Shown: positions 54,063-63,306 of the stretch, one piece after another | Layout: every line of letters begins with the position of its first letter | Position numbering within the stretch: the first letter of the stretch is position 1 | DNA from: Psychromonas sp. CNPT3 | Lineage (GTDB): Bacteria > Pseudomonadota > Gammaproteobacteria > Enterobacterales > Psychromonadaceae | Length of the DNA stretch: 64,000 bases | Assembly: GCF_000153405.2 (NCBI RefSeq) | Contig: NC_020802.1 | Location: forward strand, 1,631,883-1,695,882 | Direction of reading: 5' to 3' | The notes under the pieces: model-generated | What the model was told of the DNA's origin: nothing | The model's database searches: none | Seen by the model: the letters and a program-made list of their open reading frames with translations, nothing else | Made by a program: the position numbers and the translations under genes

Positions 54063-54144
54063 TGAGGCCTGCAATGGAAAAAACACAACAAAAACCGACA
54101 TGGGTAAATACCAACAACGAGCCCACTTTATACTGGCACGATTA
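54063..54144 (+). repeat. Right direct repeat (attR-like) of the sbcB island, within sbcB
   Basis: The 82 bp include the sbcB ribosome binding site (TTGAGG), start codon and first ~23 codons. They are nearly identical to 48622-48703. Confidence 0.9.
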
Positions 54145-55531
54145 CGAAACATTTGGGCTCAGCCCAGGTAATGACAGACCGTCTCAGTTTGCGGGGATCC
54201 GCACCGATCTCGATCTTAATATTATTGCAGAGAAAGATGAATGGTTTTGTCAGATCCCTCGAGACTATTTGCCCGAGCCAGTTGCTTGTTTAATAACGGG
54301 GATCACCCCGCAACAAACGTTACAACATGGTATTCCTGAAAATGAATTTATTGACAATATTAATCAGCAATTTAGCCAAGCTAACACGTGTGTTGTCGGT
54401 TATAACAATATTCGCTTTGATGATGAAGTCACCCGTTTTACGTTATATCGTAACTTTGCAGATCCTTACCAACGCGAATGGAAAAATGGTAATTCACGTT
54501 GGGATATTATCGATCTGGTACGTGCTTGTTACGCATTACGTCCCGAAGGGATCAATTGGCCCGTTGATAACGACGATGTTCCCTCTTTTCGTTTAGAATT
54601 ATTAAGTAAAGAAAACGCACTTGCACATGATCAAGCCCATGATGCAATGTCAGATGTCTATGCAACGATTGCCGTTGCTAAGTTAATTAAAGAGAAGCAA
54701 CCTAAGCTATATAACTATTATTTTAATTTACGCAATAAAAAAACGGTCTTAGAAACGTTAAAAGTGGGATCATTTACCCCTCTTATGCATGTTTCTGGCA
54801 TGTTTCCCGCTTTGCAGGGGTGTATCTCTTACATTTTGCCCATCTGTATGCACCCCACCAATAAAAATGCAGTCATTGTTGTCGATTTAGCAAAAGATTT
54901 AACTAACTTAGAAAGTTTATCGGTTGAACAAATACGCCAATATATGTACAGCAAAACAATCGATTTACCCGAAGGGATCACAAGACCGGCTCTAAAGCTT
55001 ATACATTTAAATAAATGCCCTTTTGTTTCTCCTGCAAAAACATTATCTGAATCGAGAGCGGATGAATTAGGTATTGATAGAATTCAATGCAGAAAATCAT
55101 TAAATTTCATTAAAGAAAATTTGGCACTGGTCGATAAGCTATATGCAGTCTATAATACAGCACACGCGCCAAAACAAGGACTGTGCGCCGAAGAGATGTT
55201 GTACCATGGCTTCTTTAACCAAGAAGATAAGCAACAAATTGAAGACGTGAAACACAGTAACTGGCAAGTACTGGCAAATAAAACGTTTCATTTTAATGAT
55301 GCGCGTTTAAAAACACTCTTATGGCATTATCGAGCGCGTAATGCGCCTGAAACGATGAGTGAAGAAGAGCAAGATAAGTGGGCAAGAGAATGCCAAGCTT
55401 ATGTTCTCGACAATACTCAGCAATATATTGAAAAAATTGATGCGCTTGCATTGGAGCATCAAAACGATGTGGCAAAAATAGAAATATTGCAAAAGCTACA
55501 TCATTATTTACAATTTTTAACTGGCCACTAA
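54074..55531 (+). CDS. sbcB: Exodeoxyribonuclease I
   Basis: The ~485-residue protein matches E. coli SbcB (ExoI) along its length. It is a 3'-5' single-strand DNA exonuclease of the DEDDh family that works in recombination and mismatch repair. Visible motifs are WHDYETFG (catalytic Asp and Glu), GYNNIRFDDEV and the later HDAMSDVYATIAVAKL. The frame is open from 54041, but the ATG at 54074 has GAGG six bases upstream and fits the family start. Its first ~23 codons coincide with the island repeat, so its promoter now lies in the 122 bp between it and the integrase gene. Confidence 0.95.
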   Translation: MEKTQQKPTWVNTNNEPTLYWHDYETFGLSPGNDRPSQFAGIRTDLDLNIIAEKDEWFCQIPRDYLPEPVACLITGITPQQTLQHGIPENEFIDNINQQFSQANTCVVGYNNIRFDDEVTRFTLYRNFADPYQREWKNGNSRWDIIDLVRACYALRPEGINWPVDNDDVPSFRLELLSKENALAHDQAHDAMSDVYATIAVAKLIKEKQPKLYNYYFNLRNKKTVLETLKVGSFTPLMHVSGMFPALQGCISYILPICMHPTNKNAVIVVDLAKDLTNLESLSVEQIRQYMYSKTIDLPEGITRPALKLIHLNKCPFVSPAKTLSESRADELGIDRIQCRKSLNFIKENLALVDKLYAVYNTAHAPKQGLCAEEMLYHGFFNQEDKQQIEDVKHSNWQVLANKTFHFNDARLKTLLWHYRARNAPETMSEEEQDKWARECQAYVLDNTQQYIEKIDALALEHQNDVAKIEILQKLHHYLQFLTGH

Positions 55532-55561
55532 GTGCCATTACATCTATAAAAAGAGGGACGT

Positions 55562-56110
55562 ATGTTACAAGCATTATTACTCATTACATTATTTTTCTCT
55601 TTTAATTGCTTTGCAAAGGCGATCCCCGCCAATGCTTTGCAAGTAGAATTCCAACAAAGTAATGCTATTGATAACAAAGTACCACGCACTACACTGGACT
55701 CGTTGTATGCATTGCCTAAAAACACCTACACTTACATTAGTGATGTATTGGGATCTTTTTATAACGTCGTGACGTTAAGAAAAGCCAAAAAACGTGAAGA
55801 TGTTTTACACTCTAGTGCGTTCTCTATCCCGCTTATTAATGATCATAAGAAAGGCTTTCAATTTGAAGTGTTTGGTCGCCTATCCGATCCTTCGCTCGAT
55901 TATCTAAGCAATTTATCGGCTGATCATGCACTGTATAACTATATTAGTAATACAAGACAAGTCGATATAAATGACTATGATCTTTCTCTTGGAGCAGGCG
56001 TTAGTTTTCAAACTGGAGAAAACAGCCGAATAAAACTTATTATCTCTAATAGTGAGATCCCAGGTTTTGGCGATAGCACCACCCTACTTGGCTTCGAAAC
56101 GCGTTTTTAG
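55562..56110 (+). CDS. Secreted or outer-membrane protein of unknown function
   Basis: The 182-residue protein has a signal peptide (MLQALLLITLFFSFNCFA, cut before KAIPAN). A beta-rich C-terminal part ends in LGFETRF; a terminal Phe is common in outer-membrane barrel proteins. I recognise no family. GAGGG lies before the ATG and the gene starts 30 bp after sbcB, so it may be cotranscribed. Confidence 0.65.
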   Translation: MLQALLLITLFFSFNCFAKAIPANALQVEFQQSNAIDNKVPRTTLDSLYALPKNTYTYISDVLGSFYNVVTLRKAKKREDVLHSSAFSIPLINDHKKGFQFEVFGRLSDPSLDYLSNLSADHALYNYISNTRQVDINDYDLSLGAGVSFQTGENSRIKLIISNSEIPGFGDSTTLLGFETRF

Positions 56111-56297
56111 CACTTTCTTAGAACATACCCTACAATATTATCTTTACTACTCGCTAAAGATTAAAAACGCGTGCTAAGCGCACCAATTATCAACACCCAT
56201 CAAAATAGCTATATCTTATAATCAAATATTAGTTTGCCACTTTTAAACTTAGGTTATGCTTACCTTTACCCAATATCTTTAATGTATAGGAAATTCA

Positions 56298-57251
56298 ATG
56301 ACTAAGATCTTCACCGATAATTCACAAACAATTGGTAATACCCCTCTAGTACGTTTAAATAATGTTACTGGTGGCAATGTATTTGCTAAAATAGAAAGTC
56401 GTAACCCAAGTTTTAGTGTGAAATGCCGTATTGGCGCCAATATGATCTGGGAAGCTGAAAAAAATGGCACATTAAAAAAAGGTATTGAATTAATTGAAGC
56501 AACAAGCGGTAATACAGGCATTGCACTGGCTTTTGTTGCAGCCTCTCGTGGTTATTCGATCACATTAACGATGCCAGATACCATGAGTATCGAGCGCCGT
56601 AAATTACTGCTAGGCTTAGGTGCAAAATTAGTCCTAACCGAAGGCGCATTAGGTATGAAAGGGGCGATAGAAAAAGCAGAAGCCCTCGCCCAACAAGATC
56701 CCGATAAATATTTAGTTTTACGTCAATTTGAAAATCCAGCTAACCCACAAATTCATGAAACCACCACGGGCCCTGAAATTTGGAACGACACGGATGGCAA
56801 TATAGATGTTTTTGTTGCAGGAGTTGGAACTGGTGGCACTCTAACGGGTGTAAGCCGTTATATTAAGCAAACACAAGGCAAAGCGATTATAAGCGTTGCT
56901 GTTGAGCCTGCGGACTCACCTGTCATAAGCCAAACACTCCGAGGTGATACAATACAACCCGGACCACACAAAATTCAAGGTATTGGCCCCGGCTTTATCC
57001 CTAAAAACTTAGACTTGTCATTAGTTGATCGCGTCGAAACCGTCAGTAATGAAGAAGCCATCGAGATGGCGCGATTATTAATGGAGAAAGAAGGTATTTT
57101 AGCTGGAATTTCATCAGGCGCTGCCGTTGTAGCGGCCGCTCGTTTAGCTAAATTAGACGAATTTAAAGATAAAAATATCGTGGTTATTTTACCAAGTTCT
57201 GGTGAACGCTACCTATCAACAGTGCTTTTTTCTGGGATTGGCGAAGAATAA
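56298..57251 (+). CDS. cysK: Cysteine synthase A (O-acetylserine sulfhydrylase)
   Basis: The 317-residue PLP enzyme joins O-acetylserine and sulfide to give cysteine. The start [13 protein letters not shown] is typical. The PLP-binding Lys42 lies in [15 protein letters not shown], and further blocks are [32 protein letters not shown] and [10 protein letters not shown]. CysK rather than CysM is favoured by the length and the SVKCRI segment. It stands immediately upstream of ptsHI-crr, the same order as cysK-ptsHI-crr in E. coli. AGGAAA precedes the ATG. Confidence 0.95.
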   Translation: MTKIFTDNSQTIGNTPLVRLNNVTGGNVFAKIESRNPSFSVKCRIGANMIWEAEKNGTLKKGIELIEATSGNTGIALAFVAASRGYSITLTMPDTMSIERRKLLLGLGAKLVLTEGALGMKGAIEKAEALAQQDPDKYLVLRQFENPANPQIHETTTGPEIWNDTDGNIDVFVAGVGTGGTLTGVSRYIKQTQGKAIISVAVEPADSPVISQTLRGDTIQPGPHKIQGIGPGFIPKNLDLSLVDRVETVSNEEAIEMARLLMEKEGILAGISSGAAVVAAARLAKLDEFKDKNIVVILPSSGERYLSTVLFSGIGEE

Positions 57252-57654
57252 CCCTCTAAAAAAAATATAAATGTTGCAAAAATGTAGCAAAAAAGAGAGT
57301 AAAAGAAAGTACAAATAATGATAATTTTTTTTATTTGTAAAAAATAAATGTTTTATGCCTAAAAAACAGTCAGCATTTTAATTCTTTGCTCTTTTTTACT
57401 TATAAAAGTAAAAAACAGATTGACCTGTCTTAAGTAATTAAGGATTATTTAACAACTTTTGAATATTGCTCTACGTCATAAGCGTAAAAAATATATTTAC
57501 GCTTATCTCAAACTTGTGACTAAAAATTTGACCTAGATTAAAATCTTTGTGTTCATTTTTAGTTATTTTAATAAGACCAATATTATTCTTCGTGGTAGTG
57601 AGGCTTTCTTTTAGTCTCATTATCGCATTAATTTTTTTTACTTAAGGTGTTCCC
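57252..57654. other. Intergenic region upstream of ptsH
   Basis: The 403-bp gap contains the ptsHI-crr promoters. A TTGACC / TAAAAT pair near 57529-57544 is too closely spaced to call. No good CRP palindrome was found; TTGTGACTAAAAATTTGAC near 57513 has only one good half-site. No RNA gene is seen. Confidence 0.4.
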
Positions 57655-57912
57655 ATGTACCAAAAAACTGTAACTATCACTGCGCCGAATGGCCTACATA
57701 CTCGTCCAGCAGCTCAATTTGTTAAAGAAGCTAAAACATTCGCTTCAGATATCTCTGTTGAAGTCGGCAGCAAATCTGCAAGTGCAAAAAGTCTTTTTAA
57801 ACTACAAACATTAGGCCTTACTCAAGGTACTTCTGTTAACATCAAAGCTGAAGGCGCTGATGAGCAAAAAGCAGTTGATGCTTTAGTTGAATTAATGGCA
57901 ACATTAGTCTAG
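57655..57912 (+). CDS. ptsH: Phosphocarrier protein HPr
   Basis: The 85-residue protein is HPr, which carries phosphate from enzyme I to the sugar-specific EIIA proteins of the PTS. The phosphorylated His15 is in PNGLHTRPA and the regulatory Ser46 is in SAKSLFKLQ. The length equals E. coli HPr. It is the first gene of ptsH-ptsI-crr, preceded by AAGG. Confidence 0.97.
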   Translation: MYQKTVTITAPNGLHTRPAAQFVKEAKTFASDISVEVGSKSASAKSLFKLQTLGLTQGTSVNIKAEGADEQKAVDALVELMATLV

Positions 57913-58006
57913 TTGCATTGAGATAAAACACAGCTTTGCTTGCAGAACTGTGTTTTATGCGTAAAAAAGTATTTAGATTTTTAGTTTGTATTTTAAAGGA
58001 TTGATT

Positions 58007-59728
58007 ATGATATCTGGCATTCTTGCATCTCCCGGCATAACCTTTGCGAAAGCGTTGTTATTAAAAGAAGAAGAAATTTCTCTTAATACGGGAAAAGTTG
58101 ATGATATTGACCTGGAAATTAGCCGTTTCCTAACTGGGCGCGGAAAAGCTTCCGCACAACTGACAGTAATTAAACAAAAAGCCTTAGAAACATTTGGTGA
58201 AGAAAAAGAAGCTATCTTCGAAGGTCATATCATGCTCCTTGAAGATGAAGAGCTAGAAGAAGATATCGTCTCTTACATTAAGAAACATAACTGCTCTGCA
58301 GATTATGCGATCCACCAAATTGTAGAAGAAAATGCGGCGATGTTACAAGCATTAGAAGATCCTTACTTGCGTGAACGCGCAGCGGATTTTCGTGATATCG
58401 GCATGCGTTTACTTAAAAATGTTTTGGGTATCAATATTGTTAACCTTAGCAATATCAAAGATGAAGTAATTTTAATTGCTAATGATTTAACCCCTTCTGA
58501 AACAGCTCAGATCAATTTGGATAAAGTATTAGGTTTTATCACCGATATCGGTGGTCGTACTTCACATACTTCTATCATGGCTCGCTCTTTAGAAATTCCA
58601 GCGATTGTGGGTACTACCGACATTACGCAACGTGTTAAAAATGGCGATATGATCATCTTAGATGCGATTAATAATAATATTATTATTAATCCTTCAGACG
58701 CTGAATTAAGTGCAGCAAAAAAATTAAAAAGTGATTTCATTGCAGAACAAGACGAGCTTGCTAAATTAAAAGATCTTCCCGCTATCACGCTTGATGGTCA
58801 TCAAGTAGAAGTTTGCTCAAACATCGGTAACGTTAAAGATACCGACGGTGCAAAACGTAATGGCGCAGAAGGTGTTGGTCTGTACCGCACTGAATTCTTA
58901 TTTATGGATAGAGATCGTCTACCCACTGAAGATGAGCAATTTTTAGCTTATAAAGATGTCGTAGAAGCGATGGAGGGTAAAGCTTGTATTATCCGCACCA
59001 TGGATATTGGTGGTGATAAAGACTTACCTTACTTAAATCTTCCTGAAGAAATGAATCCTTTCTTAGGCTGGCGTGCAATTCGTATCTGTTTTGATCGCCC
59101 TGAAATAATGAACCCGCAACTGCGTGCATTATTACGTGCATCAGCATTCGGTACTATCCGTATTATGTTCCCTATGATCATTTCAGTTGAAGAAATTCGT
59201 AAACTGAAAATCATTGTAGATACGTTAAAAGCGGAATTAACATCTGAAGGCAAAGCCTTTGATAAAGACATTCAAGTCGGTGTTATGATTGAAACACCAG
59301 CGGCGGCGGCCATTGCTCACCACTTGATCAAAGAAGTTGATTTCTTTAGTATTGGTACCAATGATTTAACGCAGTACACACTTGCCGTTGATCGTGGTAA
59401 CGAAATGATATCTGCGCTTTATAACCCAATGAGCCCTTCTGTCTTAACGATTATTAAAACCGTTATTGATGCTTCACATGCTGCCGGTAAATGGACGGGT
59501 ATGTGTGGTGAGCTTGCAGGCGACGAACGTGCTACCTTGTTATTACTCGGTATGGGCTTAGATGAATTTTCAATGAGCGCTATTTCTATTCCAGCGGTTA
59601 AGAAAATCATTCGTAACACACAATTTTCAGAAGTAAAAGCGTTAGCAGATAAAGCATTATCTGTCGCAACCGCAGCTGAAATTGAAACATTAGTTAATGA
59701 CTTTAACAAAGCAAAAGGCATTAGCTAA
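58007..59728 (+). CDS. ptsI: PTS enzyme I (phosphoenolpyruvate-protein phosphotransferase)
   Basis: The 573-residue protein is collinear with E. coli enzyme I (575). It transfers phosphate from PEP to HPr. The active His187 lies in [13 protein letters not shown], and the PEP-binding C-terminal barrel shows [27 protein letters not shown] and [14 protein letters not shown]. The frame opens at an upstream TTG (57986), but the ATG at 58007 has AAAGGA six bases before it and gives the family start [10 protein letters not shown]. It lies 94 bp after ptsH. Confidence 0.96.
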   Translation: MISGILASPGITFAKALLLKEEEISLNTGKVDDIDLEISRFLTGRGKASAQLTVIKQKALETFGEEKEAIFEGHIMLLEDEELEEDIVSYIKKHNCSADYAIHQIVEENAAMLQALEDPYLRERAADFRDIGMRLLKNVLGINIVNLSNIKDEVILIANDLTPSETAQINLDKVLGFITDIGGRTSHTSIMARSLEIPAIVGTTDITQRVKNGDMIILDAINNNIIINPSDAELSAAKKLKSDFIAEQDELAKLKDLPAITLDGHQVEVCSNIGNVKDTDGAKRNGAEGVGLYRTEFLFMDRDRLPTEDEQFLAYKDVVEAMEGKACIIRTMDIGGDKDLPYLNLPEEMNPFLGWRAIRICFDRPEIMNPQLRALLRASAFGTIRIMFPMIISVEEIRKLKIIVDTLKAELTSEGKAFDKDIQVGVMIETPAAAAIAHHLIKEVDFFSIGTNDLTQYTLAVDRGNEMISALYNPMSPSVLTIIKTVIDASHAAGKWTGMCGELAGDERATLLLLGMGLDEFSMSAISIPAVKKIIRNTQFSEVKALADKALSVATAAEIETLVNDFNKAKGIS

Positions 59729-59734
59729 TTATAT

Positions 59735-59768
59735 AAACGGGTAAGGATCATTGTTTCACTACCCGTTT
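59735..59768 (+). other. Hairpin between ptsI and crr
   Basis: AAACGGGTA and TACCCGTTT form a perfect 9-bp stem around a 16-nt loop just after the ptsI stop. There is no long T-tract. It may be a partial terminator or mRNA processing/stability element that sets crr apart from ptsHI. Confidence 0.6.
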
Positions 59769-59845
59769 ACACTTTGTTCTTTACACATCATATATTTAAC
59801 ATGGTATTATAATAGATACCTATTAATAAAATTTGGAGTTACACC

Positions 59846-60355
59846 ATGGGTTTTTTTGACTCAATTAAAAAAGCAATGAGCGGCAATACAAGCACTGAAC
59901 AAACAATTGATATCATTGCACCTTTGTCAGGTGAAATTGTTGCTATCGAAGATGTTCCAGACGTTGTTTTTGCAGAAAAAATCGTCGGTGATGGTATTGC
60001 AATTCGTCCTACAGGCAACAAAATGGTTGCTCCTTGTGACGGCGAAATTGGTAAAATCTTTGAAACAAACCATGCGTTCTCTATTGAATCTGATAGCGGT
60101 GTTGAATTATTCGTACATTTCGGTATTGATACCGTAGAATTAAAAGGCGAAGGTTTTACGCGTATTGCACAAGAAGGCCAAAAAGTTAAAGCCGGTGATA
60201 CTATCATCGAATTTGATCTTGAATTCTTAAAAGCAAATGCAAAATCAATCTTAACACCTGTTGTTATCTCAAACATGGATGAGCTTAAAGAGCTACAAAA
60301 AATGTCTGGTAACGTAGAAGTGGCCGTTGATCCTGTTTTAAAAATCATCAAATAA
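59846..60355 (+). CDS. crr: PTS glucose-specific EIIA component
   Basis: The 169-residue protein has the length and sequence of E. coli EIIA-Glc. It passes phosphate from HPr to the glucose permease and regulates adenylate cyclase and non-PTS permeases. The conserved histidines are in [11 protein letters not shown] and [14 protein letters not shown]. It follows ptsI after 117 bp containing a hairpin, with GGAG before the ATG. A terminator closes the operon. Confidence 0.96.
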   Translation: MGFFDSIKKAMSGNTSTEQTIDIIAPLSGEIVAIEDVPDVVFAEKIVGDGIAIRPTGNKMVAPCDGEIGKIFETNHAFSIESDSGVELFVHFGIDTVELKGEGFTRIAQEGQKVKAGDTIIEFDLEFLKANAKSILTPVVISNMDELKELQKMSGNVEVAVDPVLKIIK

Positions 60356-60378
60356 GTCACCTTGTACTTATTTGTTTA

Positions 60379-60404
60379 AAAAGGGCCAGTTTACTGGCTC
60401 TTTT
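60379..60404 (+). terminator. Rho-independent terminator after crr
   Basis: AAAAGGGCCAG and CTGGCTCTTTT form a stem with a 4-nt loop and one G-T pair, with a T-tract in the 3' arm. Confidence 0.85.
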
Positions 60405-60466
60405 AGTTTCTCGCATTCCTAAAACTTGATATATTGAAGCTCAATACAATTTAGAGCAGACTTATC

Positions 60467-60817
60467 ATGAAAACAATTTTATACGGCATCCCTAATTGCG
60501 ATAGTATCAAAAAAGCACAAAAATGGCTGACCCAACAAGCCATTCCTTTTACCTTTCATGACTACCGTAAACAAGGTTTAGATGAAGCACTGCTACAATC
60601 ATTTTTAGAACGTTTTACTTGGCAGGAACTCCTCAACAAACGCAGTACCAGCTACCGCGCCTTAAGCACTGAGCAAAAAGACAATCTCAATCAAGATAAT
60701 ATTCTTAGCCTATTTTTAGAATTTCCAACATTGATAAAGCGCCCGCTTTTGCTGCACAATGATGCGCACCTGCTTGGCTTTAAAGAAGCTCAATACCAAT
60801 CTTTATTCACTTTATAA
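60467..60817 (+). CDS. yffB: ArsC/Spx-family reductase-like protein YffB
   Basis: The 116-residue protein belongs to the ArsC/Spx thioredoxin-like family. The start is [16 protein letters not shown], with a single N-terminal Cys in NCDSIKKA, followed by HDYRKQGLD and [10 protein letters not shown]. It resembles E. coli YffB, whose gene also lies just upstream of dapE. The Cys could allow glutathione-linked reductase activity, but arsenate reduction is not established for YffB. The dapE start follows 10 nt after its stop. Confidence 0.92.
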   Translation: MKTILYGIPNCDSIKKAQKWLTQQAIPFTFHDYRKQGLDEALLQSFLERFTWQELLNKRSTSYRALSTEQKDNLNQDNILSLFLEFPTLIKRPLLLHNDAHLLGFKEAQYQSLFTL

Positions 60818-60827
60818 AGGGATCCCT

Positions 60828-61961
60828 ATGCGCAGCAGCCCCGTAATTTCATTACTTAAAAACCTCGTTAACCGCCCCTCTGTGACGCCCAATGATGCGG
60901 GCTGTCAGACGCTACTCATTGAGCGTCTTGAAAAGTTAGGCTTTACATGTGAAGTCATGCATTTTGAAGATACACTCAATTTATGGGCGCGTCGCGGTAC
61001 GCAAAGCCCTTTATTTTGCTTTGCAGGCCATACAGATGTTGTACCAACGGGTCCAGAGCATTTATGGAAGTTCCCCCCTTTTCAAGCAACCGAGTCTGAT
61101 GGAAAGCTCTATGGGCGTGGCACTGCCGATATGAAAGGCGGGATAGCCGCCTTTATGATTGCCGTTGAACAATTTATTGCACAACATCAAGATCACCAAG
61201 GCTCTATTGCAATGCTTATTACCAGTGATGAAGAAGGACCTTTTATCAATGGTACAACGCGCGTTATTGATTGTTTAGAAAAACGTAATGAAAAAATTGA
61301 CTATTGCATTGTGGGAGAGCCCAGCAGTACGGAGCAAGTCGGAGATGTGATTAAAAATGGGCGCAGAGGCTCACTCACTGCCGATATTCGTATTATAGGC
61401 AAACAAGGCCATGTTGCTTACCCGCACTTAGTTAAAAACCCCATTCACAGTTGTTTAAGCGCCTTTGCTGAGCTTAGCAATGAAATGTGGGATAACGGTA
61501 ATGCTTATTTCCCACCCACCAGTTTTCAAATCACCCAATTTAATGCCGGTACGGGGGCGAGTAATATGGTGCCAGGTGATGCACAGCTACAGTGCAACTT
61601 TCGCTATTCAACGCAATTAAATAGCGAGCAAATAAGCGCGCGCCTAGAAGCGATTTTAGATAAACATCAACTCAACTATGAAATTAACTGGACTTACAAC
61701 GGTAGCCCCTTTATCACTACGCCCGGCTACTTAACGGATGCCGTGAGCGACGCTATTTTTGAAATAAATGGCCTTAAAACAGAGTTATCAACCAGTGGAG
61801 GCACCTCTGATGCGCGCTTTATTGCTCCAACAGGCGCACAAGTCGTTGAACTTGGTGTGTGTAACGGCAGTATTCATCAAATAGATGAGAATGTTAATAT
61901 TAATGATGTTGAGCAATTAACGCTTATCTATCAACGCATTTTAGAGAAGTTATTATGCTAA
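60828..61961 (+). CDS. dapE: Succinyl-diaminopimelate desuccinylase
   Basis: The ~377-residue protein matches E. coli DapE (375). It is a di-zinc M20-family hydrolase that makes LL-diaminopimelate for lysine and peptidoglycan. Metal and catalytic segments are [34 protein letters not shown] and [18 protein letters not shown] is near the C-terminus. The frame is open from 60759, but the ATG at 60828 has AAAGGG and the family start. It overlaps the next gene by 7 bp. Confidence 0.95.
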   Translation: MRSSPVISLLKNLVNRPSVTPNDAGCQTLLIERLEKLGFTCEVMHFEDTLNLWARRGTQSPLFCFAGHTDVVPTGPEHLWKFPPFQATESDGKLYGRGTADMKGGIAAFMIAVEQFIAQHQDHQGSIAMLITSDEEGPFINGTTRVIDCLEKRNEKIDYCIVGEPSSTEQVGDVIKNGRRGSLTADIRIIGKQGHVAYPHLVKNPIHSCLSAFAELSNEMWDNGNAYFPPTSFQITQFNAGTGASNMVPGDAQLQCNFRYSTQLNSEQISARLEAILDKHQLNYEINWTYNGSPFITTPGYLTDAVSDAIFEINGLKTELSTSGGTSDARFIAPTGAQVVELGVCNGSIHQIDENVNINDVEQLTLIYQRILEKLLC

Positions 61962-62641
61962 AAACGCAATTAACAGGTCAAGTCACCTCACATTTGACCC
62001 AATTACACAAAAACATCTATCTTCACCATGATGTGAAATTGCCTTTTCTCGCTTTACAACAAAGTGCAAAAGAAGCCGGTTTTGAGCTTCACATTGCCAG
62101 TGGATTTCGATCTTTTGAGCGCCAAAAAAATATTTGGAATAATAAATTTGGTGGTAATGTTGCTATTTTAGATAAAAATGAACGCCCTCTTTTAAAGGCC
62201 ACGCTGTCTGATTTAGATAAATTATTTTCCATTTTACACTGGTCTGCTTTACCCGGTGCCAGTCGCCATCATTGGGGGACTGACTTTGATATTTATGATG
62301 TTAAGCAATTACCTGCGCAACAAACCTTACAATTAAAAACCGCGGAGTATGATCAAGGTGGTTATTTTTATGATTTATGCGCTTGGTTAGATGAAAACAT
62401 GCAAAAATTTGGATTTTATTTGCCTTATCGTACTTATCAAGGAGGTGTCGCCAGAGAGCCTTGGCATATTAGTTATTTTCCGATTTCTAAACCTGCACTA
62501 GAAGAATTTGATCTAGATCTTATTTTAACACTCATTATCGAAAATAATGTCCTTGGTAAATCGCTTATTTGTCAGCAATTACCTATGATATACAAACAGT
62601 ATATTTGTAATATCAATGCACCAGAGCATATTAGCAAATAG
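61955..62641 (+). CDS. M15B peptidase (VanY/LdcB-like D,D- or L,D-carboxypeptidase)
   Basis: The 228-residue protein carries the zinc and catalytic motifs of the M15B family: [20 protein letters not shown] and EPWHISYF. Such enzymes trim D-alanine from peptidoglycan peptides. No signal peptide is visible, so it may act in the cytoplasm on recycled muropeptides or be exported another way. Its start overlaps dapE by 7 bp, tying it to diaminopimelate and cell-wall metabolism. Confidence 0.88.
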   Translation: MLKTQLTGQVTSHLTQLHKNIYLHHDVKLPFLALQQSAKEAGFELHIASGFRSFERQKNIWNNKFGGNVAILDKNERPLLKATLSDLDKLFSILHWSALPGASRHHWGTDFDIYDVKQLPAQQTLQLKTAEYDQGGYFYDLCAWLDENMQKFGFYLPYRTYQGGVAREPWHISYFPISKPALEEFDLDLILTLIIENNVLGKSLICQQLPMIYKQYICNINAPEHISK

Positions 62642-62670
62642 ATCTCTAGTTAACTTAGTAGGAAAAAATC

Positions 62671-63051
62671 ATGTCAGAAAGACGTAAATTTTCAAGGATA
62701 TCTTTCTCGGGCCACTGTTATTTAAGCGAGAAAGTGGACACTCAAGAAACACAATGGAACAGTGAATTACTCGATATTTCATTAAATGGCGCATTAATAA
62801 AACGTCCTGACCAATGGCAAGATCATGACAATAAAGCGTTACAATTTAATCTTAAATTCGAGAATTCTGACGTAGAATTACGCATTAAAAGTGTAGTTTG
62901 TCACCAAGAAAAAACCTGTCTAGGGATAAAGTTTATTGCCCTTAGTTTAGAAAGTATTTCACATATTAAACGCTTAGTTCAACTCAATTTAGCCGATGAA
63001 AGTTTATTAAACCGAGAAATATCACAACTCATCAATATTGATCCTGAATAA
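62671..63051 (+). CDS. PilZ-domain protein
   Basis: The 126-residue protein is a single PilZ domain. The c-di-GMP-binding RxxxR is within ERRKFSRI at the N-terminus, and the D/NxSxxG motif is DISLNGALI. PilZ proteins bind cyclic di-GMP and change motility or surface behaviour. AGGA lies before the ATG. It is 29 bp after the peptidase gene and is followed by a terminator. Confidence 0.9.
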   Translation: MSERRKFSRISFSGHCYLSEKVDTQETQWNSELLDISLNGALIKRPDQWQDHDNKALQFNLKFENSDVELRIKSVVCHQEKTCLGIKFIALSLESISHIKRLVQLNLADESLLNREISQLINIDPE

Positions 63052-63078
63052 AGAAATAAATAAAATTAACCTAATAAA

Positions 63079-63106
63079 CGCGGGAATAAATACCCCGCTC
63101 TTTTTT
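63079..63106 (+). terminator. Rho-independent terminator after the PilZ gene
   Basis: GCGGG and CCCGC form the stem around a short AT loop, followed by TCTTTTTT. It ends the dapE-peptidase-PilZ transcript. Confidence 0.85.
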
Positions 63107-63306
63107 ATATAAATATATATAAAAATATTTTTTAAAATCAAAATCGATGGAGACCTTTAAAAATCAACGATCGGCATTAATTACAGTCTTTTATTTTCTG
63201 TAAGTCGTTTCTCATTGTTTATAAATTGCTAAATATAAGTAAACATTTTGCATCATTATCGTTACACTTATCACAAGCCGACGCATCGACATGGGAGTCA
63301 CACGGT

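Larger units (their letters stand above)
48622..54144. mobile_element. Genomic island integrated at the 5' end of sbcB
   Basis: The ~5.4-kb island is bounded by 82-bp direct repeats (81/82 identical) that cover the ribosome binding site and first ~23 codons of sbcB. A tyrosine integrase gene lies next to the right repeat. Contents are a broken cold-shock-like gene, two orphan lipoprotein genes, a tape-measure gene remnant, a small DNA-binding-like gene and the integrase gene. After insertion the intact sbcB uses the element-borne 5' end and a promoter inside the island. Excision would restore a single sbcB start. Confidence 0.85.

Noticed and set aside
57500-57545. Possible CRP site and promoter for ptsHI
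   Set aside because: Only one CRP half-site is good, and the -35/-10 spacing is wrong, so I do not call it.
59839-60360. 173-codon minus-strand ORF opposite crr
   Set aside because: It is the exact antisense of a highly conserved gene; long antisense frames are common over such codon use.
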